DNA of 64,000 nt from Streptomyces sp. B21-105 (GTDB taxonomy: Bacteria > Actinomycetota > Actinomycetes > Streptomycetales > Streptomycetaceae). Of this stretch, positions 8,011-16,137 are shown in pieces. A program made the translations under genes and the position numbers. The notes beneath the pieces are model-generated. The model was not told the origin of the DNA. It saw only the letters and a program-made list of their open reading frames with translations, and searched no databases. Location: positions 6,262,001 to 6,326,000 of the forward strand of contig NZ_JARUMJ010000001.1 of the NCBI RefSeq assembly GCF_036898465.1. Reading direction: 5' to 3'. Positions within the stretch are counted from its first letter, which is position 1. The number at the start of each line of letters is the position of its first letter.

Positions 8011-10029
8011 GTGAGCGACACCACCGATCTGATGGGCGCACGTGTCGAGGAGACCGCTGCCGCGCCCGCCACGGACGCCTCCGCGCCTGCCACCGGTGCA
8101 GGCTCCCGGCGACGCCGCGGTACCGGCCTCGAGGGCATGGTGCTGGCCGAGCTGCAGCAGGTCGCATCCGGCCTCGGCATCAAGGGCACCGCGCGGATGC
8201 GCAAGAGCCAGCTGATCGAGGTCATCAAGGAGGCGCAGGCGGGCGGCGCCCCGGCCAAGGCCGAGGATGCGGTCGCCGAGACCAAGCCCAAGCGCCGCGC
8301 CACCTCCAAGGCCCGCACGGGAGAGGCCGCCGACAAGAAGGCGGCCGCCGCCCCGGCCGAGGCCGCCGCCGAGAAGGCCGTGGCCCAGCAGCAGATCGAG
8401 ATCCCCGGCCAGCCGGCCGGAGCCGACGCGCCCGCCGAGCGCCGTCGCCGTCGCGCCACCGCCGACGCGGGCAGCCCGGAGACGGTCGCCGCCGAGGCGA
8501 AGAGCGCGCCGAAGGCCGAGACGCCCGCGCCGGCGCAGACCGAGGCCCAGGCGCAGGCCCAGCCGCAGGGTGACGCCAAGAACGACGCCGACGGCGGCGA
8601 AGGCCGTCGCCGCGACCGCCGTGAGCGCGGCCGCGACCGCGGGGACCGGGGCGACCGCGGTGATCGCCGCAAGGGCGACGAGCAGCAGGGCGGCCAGCAG
8701 CAGCGCGGCGGCCAGCAGGGCCAGCAGCAGGGCGGCCGTCAGGACCGTCAGCAGCGCGACAACGGCCCGCAGGACGACGACGAGTTCGGCGACGGCCGCC
8801 GCGGCCGCCGCGGCCGCTACCGCGACCGCCGTGGCCGCCGCGGGCGCGACGAGATCGGCGCCCCCGAGCCGCAGCTCGCCGACGACGACGTGCTGATCCC
8901 CGTCGCCGGCATCCTGGACATCCTGGACAACTACGCGTTCATCCGGACCTCCGGCTACCTGCCGGGCCCGAACGACGTGTACGTCTCGCTCGCCCAGGTC
9001 CGCAAGAACGGTCTGCGCAAGGGCGACCACGTCACCGGCGCCGTGCGCCAGCCGAAGGACGGGGAGCGCCGCGAGAAGTTCAACGCGTTGGTCCGTCTGG
9101 ACTCGCAGAACGGCATGGCGCCCGAATCCGGGCGCGGACGCCCCGAGTTCAACAAGCTGACGCCGCTCTACCCGCAGGACCGGCTCCGTCTGGAGACCGA
9201 CCCGGGCGTTCTCACCACCCGCATCATCGACCTCGTCGCGCCGATCGGTAAGGGCCAGCGCGGTCTGATCGTGGCCCCGCCGAAGACCGGCAAGACCATG
9301 ATCATGCAGGCGATCGCCAACGCGATCACGCACAACAACCCCGAGTGCCACCTGATGGTCGTCCTGGTCGACGAGCGTCCGGAAGAGGTCACCGACATGC
9401 AGCGGTCGGTCAAGGGCGAGGTCATCTCCTCGACCTTCGACCGTCCGGCCGAGGACCACACCACGGTCGCCGAGCTCGCCATCGAGCGCGCCAAGCGTCT
9501 GGTGGAGCTGGGCCACGACGTCGTCGTGCTGCTCGACTCGATCACCCGTCTGGGCCGTGCGTACAACCTCGCCGCCCCGGCCTCCGGCCGCATCCTGTCC
9601 GGTGGTGTCGACTCGACGGCCCTGTACCCGCCGAAGCGCTTCTTCGGTGCGGCCCGCAACATCGAGGACGGCGGCTCGCTCACCATCCTCGCCACCGCTC
9701 TGGTGGACACCGGGTCCCGCATGGACGAGGTGATCTTCGAGGAGTTCAAGGGCACCGGCAACGCCGAGCTCAAGCTCGACCGCAAGCTCGCCGACAAGCG
9801 CATCTTCCCGGCGGTGGACGTGGACGCGTCCGGCACCCGCAAGGAAGAGATCCTGCTCGGCAACGAGGAGCTCGCGGTCACCTGGAAGCTGCGCCGGGTG
9901 CTGCACGCGCTCGACCAGCAGCAGGCGATCGAGCTGCTCCTCGACAAGATGAAGCAGACGAAGTCGAACGGCGAGTTCCTGATGCAGATCCAGAAGACCA
10001 CGCCGTCGCCGGGCAACAACAACGACTGA
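8011..10029 (+). CDS. rho: transcription termination factor Rho
   Basis: 672 residues, much longer than the 420 of E. coli Rho because of an Ala/Lys/Glu-rich, then Arg/Gln/Gly/Asp-rich insertion at about residues 60-285, typical of high-GC Gram-positives. The N-terminal Rho_N helix bundle ([18 protein letters not shown]) precedes it; the cold-shock-like RNA-binding domain begins near residue 291 ([19 protein letters not shown]); the RecA-like ATPase has Walker A APPKTGKT (about 421-429) and Walker [11 protein letters not shown] (about 504). It works as a hexameric RNA helicase that ends transcription. GTG start behind AGGGAAGGAC. Own promoter and terminator. Confidence 0.97.
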   Translation: MSDTTDLMGARVEETAAAPATDASAPATGAGSRRRRGTGLEGMVLAELQQVASGLGIKGTARMRKSQLIEVIKEAQAGGAPAKAEDAVAETKPKRRATSKARTGEAADKKAAAAPAEAAAEKAVAQQQIEIPGQPAGADAPAERRRRRATADAGSPETVAAEAKSAPKAETPAPAQTEAQAQAQPQGDAKNDADGGEGRRRDRRERGRDRGDRGDRGDRRKGDEQQGGQQQRGGQQGQQQGGRQDRQQRDNGPQDDDEFGDGRRGRRGRYRDRRGRRGRDEIGAPEPQLADDDVLIPVAGILDILDNYAFIRTSGYLPGPNDVYVSLAQVRKNGLRKGDHVTGAVRQPKDGERREKFNALVRLDSQNGMAPESGRGRPEFNKLTPLYPQDRLRLETDPGVLTTRIIDLVAPIGKGQRGLIVAPPKTGKTMIMQAIANAITHNNPECHLMVVLVDERPEEVTDMQRSVKGEVISSTFDRPAEDHTTVAELAIERAKRLVELGHDVVVLLDSITRLGRAYNLAAPASGRILSGGVDSTALYPPKRFFGAARNIEDGGSLTILATALVDTGSRMDEVIFEEFKGTGNAELKLDRKLADKRIFPAVDVDASGTRKEEILLGNEELAVTWKLRRVLHALDQQQAIELLLDKMKQTKSNGEFLMQIQKTTPSPGNNND

Positions 10030-10055
10030 CGTCAGTCGCTGCAGAACCGGTACAC

Positions 10056-10084
10056 AGGGCCGCTCCCGCTTCGGGGGCGGCCCT
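10056..10084 (+). terminator. rho terminator
   Basis: A 12-bp stem with one G-T pair, AGGGCCGCTCCC with GGGGGCGGCCCT, around the loop GCTTC, 26 bases after the rho stop. Confidence 0.75.
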
Positions 10085-10180
10085 CTCCGTTGCCGCCATC
10101 GGGGTGAGATCGCGCTTTCGGCCATGTTCTCGAGCATGAACCTGACGAACCTGAACTCCGTATCCCGAGGGGGTACTTGA

Positions 10181-10672
10181 GTGTCCGGGAGTGGTCGTAA
10201 GCGGCACAGGCGGCGGATGTGCATCGGCCTGCCGGGGGCCGCGGCCGTACTGGCGGCAGCTGTGGCCGGCGCGCTGCTGACGTCGTCGGCCGAGGCGGCC
10301 GAGGCGGCCGAGACGCCGCCCACGCCCAAGATCACCGTGCCGTCGGCGAAGGAGCTGCAGAAGCGCTCGACATCGCACTCGCGGGCGACGACATCGCGGG
10401 ACAGACGTTCAAGGAGTCGCTGACCTCCGGCCGTCGCACCACCACGGTCGAACCGAAGATCATCGGTGGTACGACCACCACCATCGCCAAGGCGCCCCGG
10501 ATGGCGCAGCTGTGGTACGGCGACGACCGGGGCACGCCGGACAACACCAGCGACGATCGACAACGACATCGCCGTGCTGACCCTGGGGGCCCCGGTCAAG
10601 GCCACGCCGATCCCCATGGTCCGCGTTCGTGCAACCCAGCCCCGAGTTTCCCCGTCTGTCCTGGTGGAGTGA
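10181..10672 (+). pseudogene. decayed secreted trypsin-like serine protease
   Basis: A GTG at 10181 begins a signal-peptide-like stretch (basic residues, then GAAAVLAAAVAGALLTSSAEA) leading to a propeptide. Near 10360 the coding frame shifts by one (consistent with a 1-bp loss), continuing as LDIALAGDDIAGQTF and then KIIGGTTTTIAKAP, the activation site of S1 proteases. Near 10555 it shifts again to IDNDIAVLTLGAPVKATPI, the Asp box. The His box (TAAHC) between them is gone, and the Ser box (GDSGGP) is missing because the gene stops about 40 codons after the Asp box. Two frameshifts plus two lost catalytic motifs make it inactive. High third-position GC is kept in each piece, so decay looks recent. 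Confidence 0.8.
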
Positions 10673-10705
10673 CGATGGTGAGGTCGCACGAGAACCGAGG
10701 AGCGC

Positions 10706-11998
10706 ATGTCCGCCGAGAGCACGCCGGAGCCCGGCACACCGGATGAGCCCGGCACACCGGGTGAGGCCGGCACGACGAGCGGGGCAGCCGACGGCAGCGG
10801 TCCCGACGGTCCGGGCGGTCCCGACGGTCCGGGCGGTCCCGACGGTCCGGGCGGTCCTGTGGGTCCGGGCGGTCCCGGCGGTTTGACCGGTCGCGGGGGT
10901 TCGGGCGGCCAGGACGGTCGGCGTCATCCGCGCCACCGCAAGCAGCGCGGCGCCGGCGGCAGACGCAAGGGACTGCTGATCGCCGCGTGGAGCGCCGCGG
11001 GCGTCCTCGCACTGGGCGGCACCGGAGCCGGATACCTGTACTTCCATCTCAACGGCAACATCAAGAGCGTCGACATCGACCAGGCGCTGGGCACGGCGCG
11101 GCCGGCCAAGGCCGACAACGGCTCCGAGAACATCCTCGTCCTCGGCTCGGACACCCGCTCCGGCGCGAACAAGAAGCTGGGCGGCGGCGCGGACGACGGC
11201 ACCGCCCGCTCCGACACGGCGATGGTCGTCCACGTCTACAAGGGCCACCAGAGGGCCAGTGTCGTCTCCATACCGCGCGACACCCTCATCGACCGGCCCG
11301 CCTGCACGGACACGAAGGGCGTCACCCACGACGCCGCCTCCGACGTGATGTTCAACTCGGCGTACTCGACGGGCGGCGCGGCCTGCGCGGTCAGGACGGT
11401 CGAGGAGATGAGCGGCATCCGTATGGACCACTATCTCGAAGTCGATTTCGCCGGCTTCGAGAAACTCATCGACGAACTCGGCGGTGTCGAGGTCACCACC
11501 ACCAAGGCGATCGACGACCCCGACAGCCACCTGAAACTCGACGCGGGCACCCACACGCTCACCGGCGAACAGGCGCTCGGCCTGGTCCGCACCCGGCACG
11601 GCGTGGGCGACGGCTCCGACCTCGGCCGCATCCAGCTCCAGCAGGCCTTCCTCAAGGCCCTGGTCGACCAGGTCGGGCACGTCGGCCTGTTCACCGGCGG
11701 CACCAAGCTGTACGACCTCGCCGACACCGCCACCAGGGCTGTCACCACCGACTCCCACCTCGGGTCGCTGAACTCCCTGATGTCCTTCGCGGGCGGCCTC
11801 AAGGGCATCGGCGCGGCCGACATGACCATGGTGACGATGCCGGTCCGGTACGACCCCGCCAACCTCAACCGCGTCCTCGTCTCCGAGGCGAAGGCCGCAC
11901 AGGTGTGGACGGCGCTGAAGAACGACCGGCCCGTCCCGAAGGCGGCCACCGAGGGCAACGCCAGCGGTGAGGCGGCGGGGGTCGTCACCTCGTCGTAG
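10706..11998 (+). CDS. LytR-CpsA-Psr (LCP) family cell-wall glycopolymer ligase
   Basis: 430 residues. The first 85 are cytoplasmic and Gly/Pro-rich with a collagen-like repeat (GPDGPG); a membrane helix follows at about 88-112 (LLIAAWSAAGVLALGG); the rest is an extracytoplasmic LCP domain with ILVLGSDTRSG, RSDTAMVVHV, VVSIPRDTLI, MDHYLEVDFAGF and GLVRTRHGVGDGSDLGRIQLQQ. The Arg and Asp residues that bind the pyrophosphate lipid in this family are present. LCP enzymes attach teichoic acid-like or other polymers to peptidoglycan. It stands alone between the protease pseudogene and rpmE. Confidence 0.92.
   Translation: MSAESTPEPGTPDEPGTPGEAGTTSGAADGSGPDGPGGPDGPGGPDGPGGPVGPGGPGGLTGRGGSGGQDGRRHPRHRKQRGAGGRRKGLLIAAWSAAGVLALGGTGAGYLYFHLNGNIKSVDIDQALGTARPAKADNGSENILVLGSDTRSGANKKLGGGADDGTARSDTAMVVHVYKGHQRASVVSIPRDTLIDRPACTDTKGVTHDAASDVMFNSAYSTGGAACAVRTVEEMSGIRMDHYLEVDFAGFEKLIDELGGVEVTTTKAIDDPDSHLKLDAGTHTLTGEQALGLVRTRHGVGDGSDLGRIQLQQAFLKALVDQVGHVGLFTGGTKLYDLADTATRAVTTDSHLGSLNSLMSFAGGLKGIGAADMTMVTMPVRYDPANLNRVLVSEAKAAQVWTALKNDRPVPKAATEGNASGEAAGVVTSS
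10799..10870 (+). repeat. 18-bp tandem repeat inside the LCP gene
   Basis: The unit GGTCCCGACGGTCCGGGC occurs three times without change from 10799 and a fourth time with changes at 10853-10870. It encodes GPDGPG repeats in the cytoplasmic segment and keeps frame (18 bp), so copy number could vary without breaking the gene. Confidence 0.85.
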
Positions 11999-12120
11999 CG
12001 GCCCGCGTCCGGTCGTCACAGCGGTTCGGTCCGGTCGTAGTGGCGGTCCGGCTCCGGCGGCCCGGCTCCGGCGGTCTCCGCCAGGATCCGACAGGGTCCG
12101 GCGCCCCGCCGCGAGCCCTG

Positions 12121-12147
12121 GGGAATAGATCGCCCCGCCCCCCGGTT
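12121..12147 (+). promoter_or_regulatory. SigR promoter of rpmE
   Basis: GGGAAT at 12121-12126, 18 bases, then GTT at 12145-12147: an exact match to the SigR consensus GGAAT-N18-GTT. rpmE has been reported as a SigR (thiol-oxidative stress) target in S. coelicolor. The transcript would have a leader of about 100 bases. Confidence 0.75.
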
Positions 12148-12251
12148 TTGGGGGATACGGCCAGTGCTGGCAGACTGGTACGTCGGCTCCGGTTCACGTT
12201 TGCCGTATCCCGCGGCAGCGACCCGGCGCCCTCCCGAAACTAGGAGACACC

Positions 12252-12476
12252 TTGAAGCGCGACATCCACCCCGAGTACGTCGAGACGCAGGTCAGCTGCA
12301 CCTGTGGCGCGTCGTTCACCACCCGCAGCACGATCGAGGGCGGTTCCATCCGCGCCGACGTCTGCTCCGAGTGCCACCCGTTCTACACGGGCAAGCAGAA
12401 GATCCTCGACACCGGTGGCCGTGTGGCCCGCTTCGAGGCCCGCTTCGGCAAGGCCGCCGCCGGCTCCACGAAGTAG
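12252..12476 (+). CDS. rpmE: 50S ribosomal protein L31, zinc-binding form
   Basis: 74 residues starting at a TTG preceded by CTAGGAGACACC. It keeps the four cysteines of the zinc form of L31: CTC (C16, C18) and CSEC (C38, C41). Zinc-free paralogues (RpmE2) lack these. The SigR promoter upstream fits a thiol-zinc protein whose metal can be released by disulphide stress. It is followed by prfA after about 107 bases containing a CCGGGACACGCCGGG-like short repeat. Confidence 0.96.
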   Translation: MKRDIHPEYVETQVSCTCGASFTTRSTIEGGSIRADVCSECHPFYTGKQKILDTGGRVARFEARFGKAAAGSTK

Positions 12477-12583
12477 CGAGCCCCTCTTCGCCGGTCCACG
12501 GCAGTGTCCCCGCCCGGGACACGCCGGGACCGGCGTTTTTGGTCGCCCGCCCTTCCCCCACGTACGTCATTCAGGAGCCCACC

Positions 12584-13660
12584 ATGTTCGAGGCCGTCGA
12601 GGAGCTGCTCGGAGAGCACGCCGACCTGGAGAAGAAGCTCGCCGACCCGTCGGTTCACGCCGACCAGGCCAACGCGCGCAAGCTGAACAAGCGCTACGCC
12701 GAGCTCACCCCCATCGTCGGCACGTACCGCTCCTGGAAGCAGACCGGTGACGACGTCGAGACCGCGCGCGAGTTCGCCGCCTCCGACCCGGACTTCGCCG
12801 CCGAGGTCAAGGAGCTGGAGAAGCAGCGCGAGGAGCTGACGGAGAAGCTGCGGCTGCTGCTCGTGCCCCGGGACCCGTCGGACGACAAGGACGTCATCCT
12901 CGAGATCAAGGCGGGCGCGGGCGGCGACGAGTCGGCGCTGTTCGCCGGCGACCTGCTGCGGATGTACCTGCGCTACGCCGAGCGGGTGGGCTGGAAGACC
13001 GAGATCATCGACGCCACCGAGTCCGAACTGGGCGGCTACAAGGACGTCCAGGTCGCGGTGAAGACCAAGGGCGGGCAGGGCGCGACGGAACCCGGACAGG
13101 GCGTCTGGGCGCGGCTGAAGTACGAGGGCGGCGTGCACCGCGTGCAGCGGGTGCCCGCGACCGAGTCGCAGGGGCGCATCCACACCTCCGCCGCCGGCGT
13201 GCTGGTGACGCCCGAGGCCGAGGAGGTCGACGTCGAGATCAACGCGAACGACCTGCGCATCGACGTGTACCGGTCCTCCGGGCCCGGCGGCCAGTCCGTC
13301 AACACCACCGACTCCGCCGTGCGCATCACGCACGTTCCCACCGGAGTCGTGGCCTCCTGCCAGAACGAGAAGAGCCAGCTGCAGAACAAGGAGCAGGCAA
13401 TGCGTATCCTGCGCTCCAGGCTGCTGGCGGCGGCGCAGGAGGAGGCGGAGCGGGAAGCCGCCGACGCCCGCCGCAGCCAGGTCCGCACGGTCGACCGCTC
13501 CGAGAAGATCCGCACGTACAACTTCCCGGAAAACCGCCTTTCGGACCACCGCGTCGGCTTCAAGGCGTACAACCTGGACCAGGTCCTGGACGGCGACCTG
13601 GACGCGGTGATCCAGGCGTGCGTCGACGCGGACTCGGCCGCCAAGCTCGCGGCCGCGTAG
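12584..13660 (+). CDS. prfA: peptide chain release factor 1
   Basis: 358 residues. It recognises UAA and UAG and triggers peptide release. The catalytic GGQ is at residues 235-237 within [18 protein letters not shown]; the codon-recognition domain and the N-terminal helical domain ([22 protein letters not shown]) have the expected layout. ATG preceded by CAGGAGCCCACC. The next gene encodes PrmC, which methylates the glutamine of this GGQ, so enzyme and substrate are adjacent. Confidence 0.96.
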   Translation: MFEAVEELLGEHADLEKKLADPSVHADQANARKLNKRYAELTPIVGTYRSWKQTGDDVETAREFAASDPDFAAEVKELEKQREELTEKLRLLLVPRDPSDDKDVILEIKAGAGGDESALFAGDLLRMYLRYAERVGWKTEIIDATESELGGYKDVQVAVKTKGGQGATEPGQGVWARLKYEGGVHRVQRVPATESQGRIHTSAAGVLVTPEAEEVDVEINANDLRIDVYRSSGPGGQSVNTTDSAVRITHVPTGVVASCQNEKSQLQNKEQAMRILRSRLLAAAQEEAEREAADARRSQVRTVDRSEKIRTYNFPENRLSDHRVGFKAYNLDQVLDGDLDAVIQACVDADSAAKLAAA

Positions 13661-13705
13661 GCGTTGTAGGACGGACGCACGACGAGTACGACACGGAGGA
13701 CTTGC

Positions 13706-14587
13706 GTGCAGCAATCATTTGGGGGACGTCCCCCGAGCCCTCGCAGTCTGCTGCTCGCTGAGGTAGCTCAGGCCACCCAGCGGCTGGCCGACGCCGGCGT
13801 GCCCTCGCCGCGCAACGACGCGGAGGAGCTCGCCGCGTTCGTGCACGGCGTCAAGCGCGGTGAACTCCACTCCGTGAAGGACCCCGACTTCGACGCCCGC
13901 TACTGGGAGGTCATCGCCCGGCGCGAGCAGCGCGAGCCGCTCCAGCACATCACCGGCCGGGCCTTCTTCCGGTACCTGGAGCTCCAGGTGGGGCCCGGGG
14001 TCTTCGTGCCGCGTCCCGAGACCGAGTCGGTCGTCGGCTGGGCCATAGACGCCGTACGCGCCATGGACGTCGTCGAGCCCCGGATCGTCGACCTGTGCAC
14101 CGGCAGCGGCGCCATCGCGCTCGCCCTCGCGCAGGAGGTCCCGCGCTCCCGGGTGCACGCCGTGGAGCTGTCCGAGGACGCCCTGGTGTGGACCCGCAAG
14201 AACATGGAGGGGTCCAGGGTCGACCTGCGGCAGGGCAACGCCCTGGACGCGTTCCGCGACCTCGACGGCCAGGTCGACCTCGTCGTCTCCAACCCGCCGT
14301 ACATCCCGCTCACCGAGTGGGAGTACGTCGCCCCGGAGGCCCGTGACTACGACCCCCAGCTCGCCCTGTTCTCCGGCGAGGACGGCCTCGACCTGATCCG
14401 CGGCATCGAGCGCACCGCGCACCGGCTGCTGCGTCCGGGCGGCGTCGTCGTCATCGAGCACGCCGACACCCAGGGCGGCCAGGTGCCGTGGATCTTCACC
14501 GAGGAGCGGGGCTGGGCCGACGCGGCCGACCACCCCGACCTCAACAACCGTCCGCGCTTCGCCACCGCCCGCCGGGCGACGCCGTGA
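13706..14587 (+). CDS. prmC: release factor glutamine methyltransferase
   Basis: 293 residues. It N5-methylates the GGQ glutamine of release factors using SAM. It has an N-terminal helical substrate-binding domain, the SAM loop VDLCTGSGAIALALA, the acidic VHAVELSEDAL, and the diagnostic NPPY in SNPPYIPL (about residues 195-201). GTG start with GGAGGACTT upstream, 45 bases after prfA. Confidence 0.95.
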   Translation: MQQSFGGRPPSPRSLLLAEVAQATQRLADAGVPSPRNDAEELAAFVHGVKRGELHSVKDPDFDARYWEVIARREQREPLQHITGRAFFRYLELQVGPGVFVPRPETESVVGWAIDAVRAMDVVEPRIVDLCTGSGAIALALAQEVPRSRVHAVELSEDALVWTRKNMEGSRVDLRQGNALDAFRDLDGQVDLVVSNPPYIPLTEWEYVAPEARDYDPQLALFSGEDGLDLIRGIERTAHRLLRPGGVVVIEHADTQGGQVPWIFTEERGWADAADHPDLNNRPRFATARRATP

Positions 14588-14648
14588 GCGGCCCCCGCAC
14601 TCTCGACCCGCAGCAGGACGTGTACGCGTCCGCGTGCGCGCATTCAGC

Positions 14649-14720
14649 GCGTTCCATGCGCTCCATGCATTCCATGCATTCCATGCATTCCGTGTATTTC
14701 GTGTATTTCGTGTATTCCGT
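14649..14720 (+). repeat. array of eight degenerate 9-bp tandem repeats
   Basis: Eight 9-bp units run without gap: GCGTTCCAT, GCGCTCCAT, GCATTCCAT (twice), GCATTCCGT, GTATTTCGT (twice), GTATTCCGT. The array drifts from the first to the last unit and ends just before the ribosome binding site GAGGAGG of the next gene. GC is far below the flanks. Since 9 is a multiple of 3, all frames stay open; one, starting at GTG 14620, would encode repeated Met-His-Ser and Val-Tyr-Phe units ending at the TAG directly before the next ATG. Confidence 0.85.
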
Positions 14721-14739
14721 GTACGAGGAGGCTCGCTAG

Positions 14740-15387
14740 ATGGCTCGGCGATACGACACCAACGACGCGACCGACCGCGTGACCGGTCTGCGCGAGGCCG
14801 CGTCCGCCGTCCGCCGTGGCGAGCTGGTGGTCCTCCCGACCGACACGGTGTACGGGATCGGCGCCGACGCGTTCTCCTCGGAGGCCGTCGCCGACCTGCT
14901 GGACGCCAAGGGCCGGGGCCGCAGCATGCCCACCCCCGTCCTCATCGGCTCCCCGAACACGCTGCACGGCCTCGTCACGGACTTCTCCGAGATGGCCTGG
15001 GAGCTGGTCGACGCGTTCTGGCCGGGCGCGCTGACCCTCGTCGCCAAGCACCAGCCGTCCCTGCAGTGGGACCTGGGCGACACCCGGGGCACGGTCGCGG
15101 TGCGCATGCCGCTGCACCCCGTCGCGATCGAGCTGCTGACGGAGGTCGGCCCGATGGCGGTCTCCTCCGCCAACCTCACCGGCCACCCGGCGCCGGAGAA
15201 CTGCGACTCCGCGCAGGAGATGCTCGGCGACTCCGTCTCCGTCTACCTCGACGGCGGTCCGACCCCCGGCAACGTGCCCTCCTCGATCGTCGACGTCAGC
15301 CGTGAGGTGCCGCTGCTGCTGCGGGCGGGTGCGATCTCCGCGGACGAGCTGCGGAAGGTCGTACCCGACCTCGAGGTGGCGAATTGA
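14740..15387 (+). CDS. L-threonylcarbamoyladenylate synthase (TsaC/Sua5/YwlC family)
   Basis: 215 residues of the YrdC-like fold. It makes threonylcarbamoyl-AMP from threonine, bicarbonate and ATP for the t6A modification of ANN-decoding tRNAs. Visible motifs are VVLPTDTVYGIGADA, the basic KGRGRSMPTPVLI, FWPGALTLV, VAVRMPLH and SSANLTGHP. The C-terminal SUA5 extension is absent, so it is the short TsaC/YwlC form. ATG preceded by GAGGAGG. Its stop overlaps the TTG of the next gene, indicating translational coupling. Sits with prfA and prmC in a translation-quality cluster. Confidence 0.92.
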   Translation: MARRYDTNDATDRVTGLREAASAVRRGELVVLPTDTVYGIGADAFSSEAVADLLDAKGRGRSMPTPVLIGSPNTLHGLVTDFSEMAWELVDAFWPGALTLVAKHQPSLQWDLGDTRGTVAVRMPLHPVAIELLTEVGPMAVSSANLTGHPAPENCDSAQEMLGDSVSVYLDGGPTPGNVPSSIVDVSREVPLLLRAGAISADELRKVVPDLEVAN

Positions 15388-16061
15388 CAGCCCCTGACGC
15401 GGGGCGTGGCATAGGCAACGGGGAACGTGCCGCGGAGCAGACGACGACGTTCGGGTTTCCGCGCGACACCTTCCGCATCCTCCACGTCAGCACCGGGAAC
15501 GTCTGCCGCTCGCCCATCACCGAGCGGCTGACCCGGCATTTCGTGTCGCAGCGGCTCGGCCTGCTGGGCGGCGGGCTGATCGTGGAGAGCGCGGGCACCT
15601 GGGGCCACGAGGGCGCGCCGATGGAGGCCAACGCGGAGACCGTGCTGGCCGACTTCGGTGCGGACGCCTCCGGGTTCACCGGCCGCGAGCTCCTCGACGA
15701 GCACGTCATCATGGCCGACCTGGTCCTGACGGCGACCCGCGACCACCGTGCCCAGGTCATCTCCATGGGCCACTCGGCGGGGCTGCGCACCTTCACCCTG
15801 AAGGAGTTCACCCGCCTGGTGAACGCCATAGACCCGGCCACCCTCCCGTCGCTCGACGAGGGCGTGGTGATGCGCGCACGGGCGCTGGTCCGCGCGGCGG
15901 CGGCTCTACGCGGGTGGCTACTCGCCCCGACCCTGGAGGCCGACGAGGTCTACGACCCGTACGGGGCGCCCCTGCCGTTCTTCCGCTCCATCGGCGACGA
16001 GATACACCAGGCCCTGGACCCGGTGGTGACGGCCCTGACGGGGGTGCCGGCGCGAACCTGA
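15384..16061 (+). CDS. low-molecular-weight protein tyrosine phosphatase-like protein lacking the nucleophile
   Basis: About 225 residues. The P-loop region reads ILHVSTGNVCRSPITER. In active LMW phosphatases it is V-C-x-G-N-x-C-R-S-P; here the first cysteine, the nucleophile, is serine, while the second Cys, the Arg and the Ser are kept. The Asp-Pro acid motif near the C terminus (DPYGAP) remains. The protein is longer than classical members (about 150-160) by an N-terminal extension and an internal segment. The TTG at 15384 overlaps the upstream TGA; an internal GTG start cannot be excluded. It may be a pseudophosphatase or bind phosphate without hydrolysis. Confidence 0.75.
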   Translation: MTAPDAGRGIGNGERAAEQTTTFGFPRDTFRILHVSTGNVCRSPITERLTRHFVSQRLGLLGGGLIVESAGTWGHEGAPMEANAETVLADFGADASGFTGRELLDEHVIMADLVLTATRDHRAQVISMGHSAGLRTFTLKEFTRLVNAIDPATLPSLDEGVVMRARALVRAAAALRGWLLAPTLEADEVYDPYGAPLPFFRSIGDEIHQALDPVVTALTGVPART

Positions 16062-16137
16062 CGGCGCGAGCGCGGGGCGTGACGGGCGGTGCGGGCCTAC
16101 ATTGGACGTACGTCACCGTCGACGCCCGGAGCGCACC

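Noticed and set aside
7645..10773. 1042-residue frame antisense to rho
   Set aside because: Mirror frame of the biased rho gene and its leader; composition is Leu/Ala/Arg low complexity and it crosses promoter and terminator.
14634..15305. 223-residue frame through the 9-bp array and into the tsaC-like gene
   Set aside because: Out of frame with the tsaC-like gene and becomes Arg/Gly-rich nonsense within it; only the array itself is notable.
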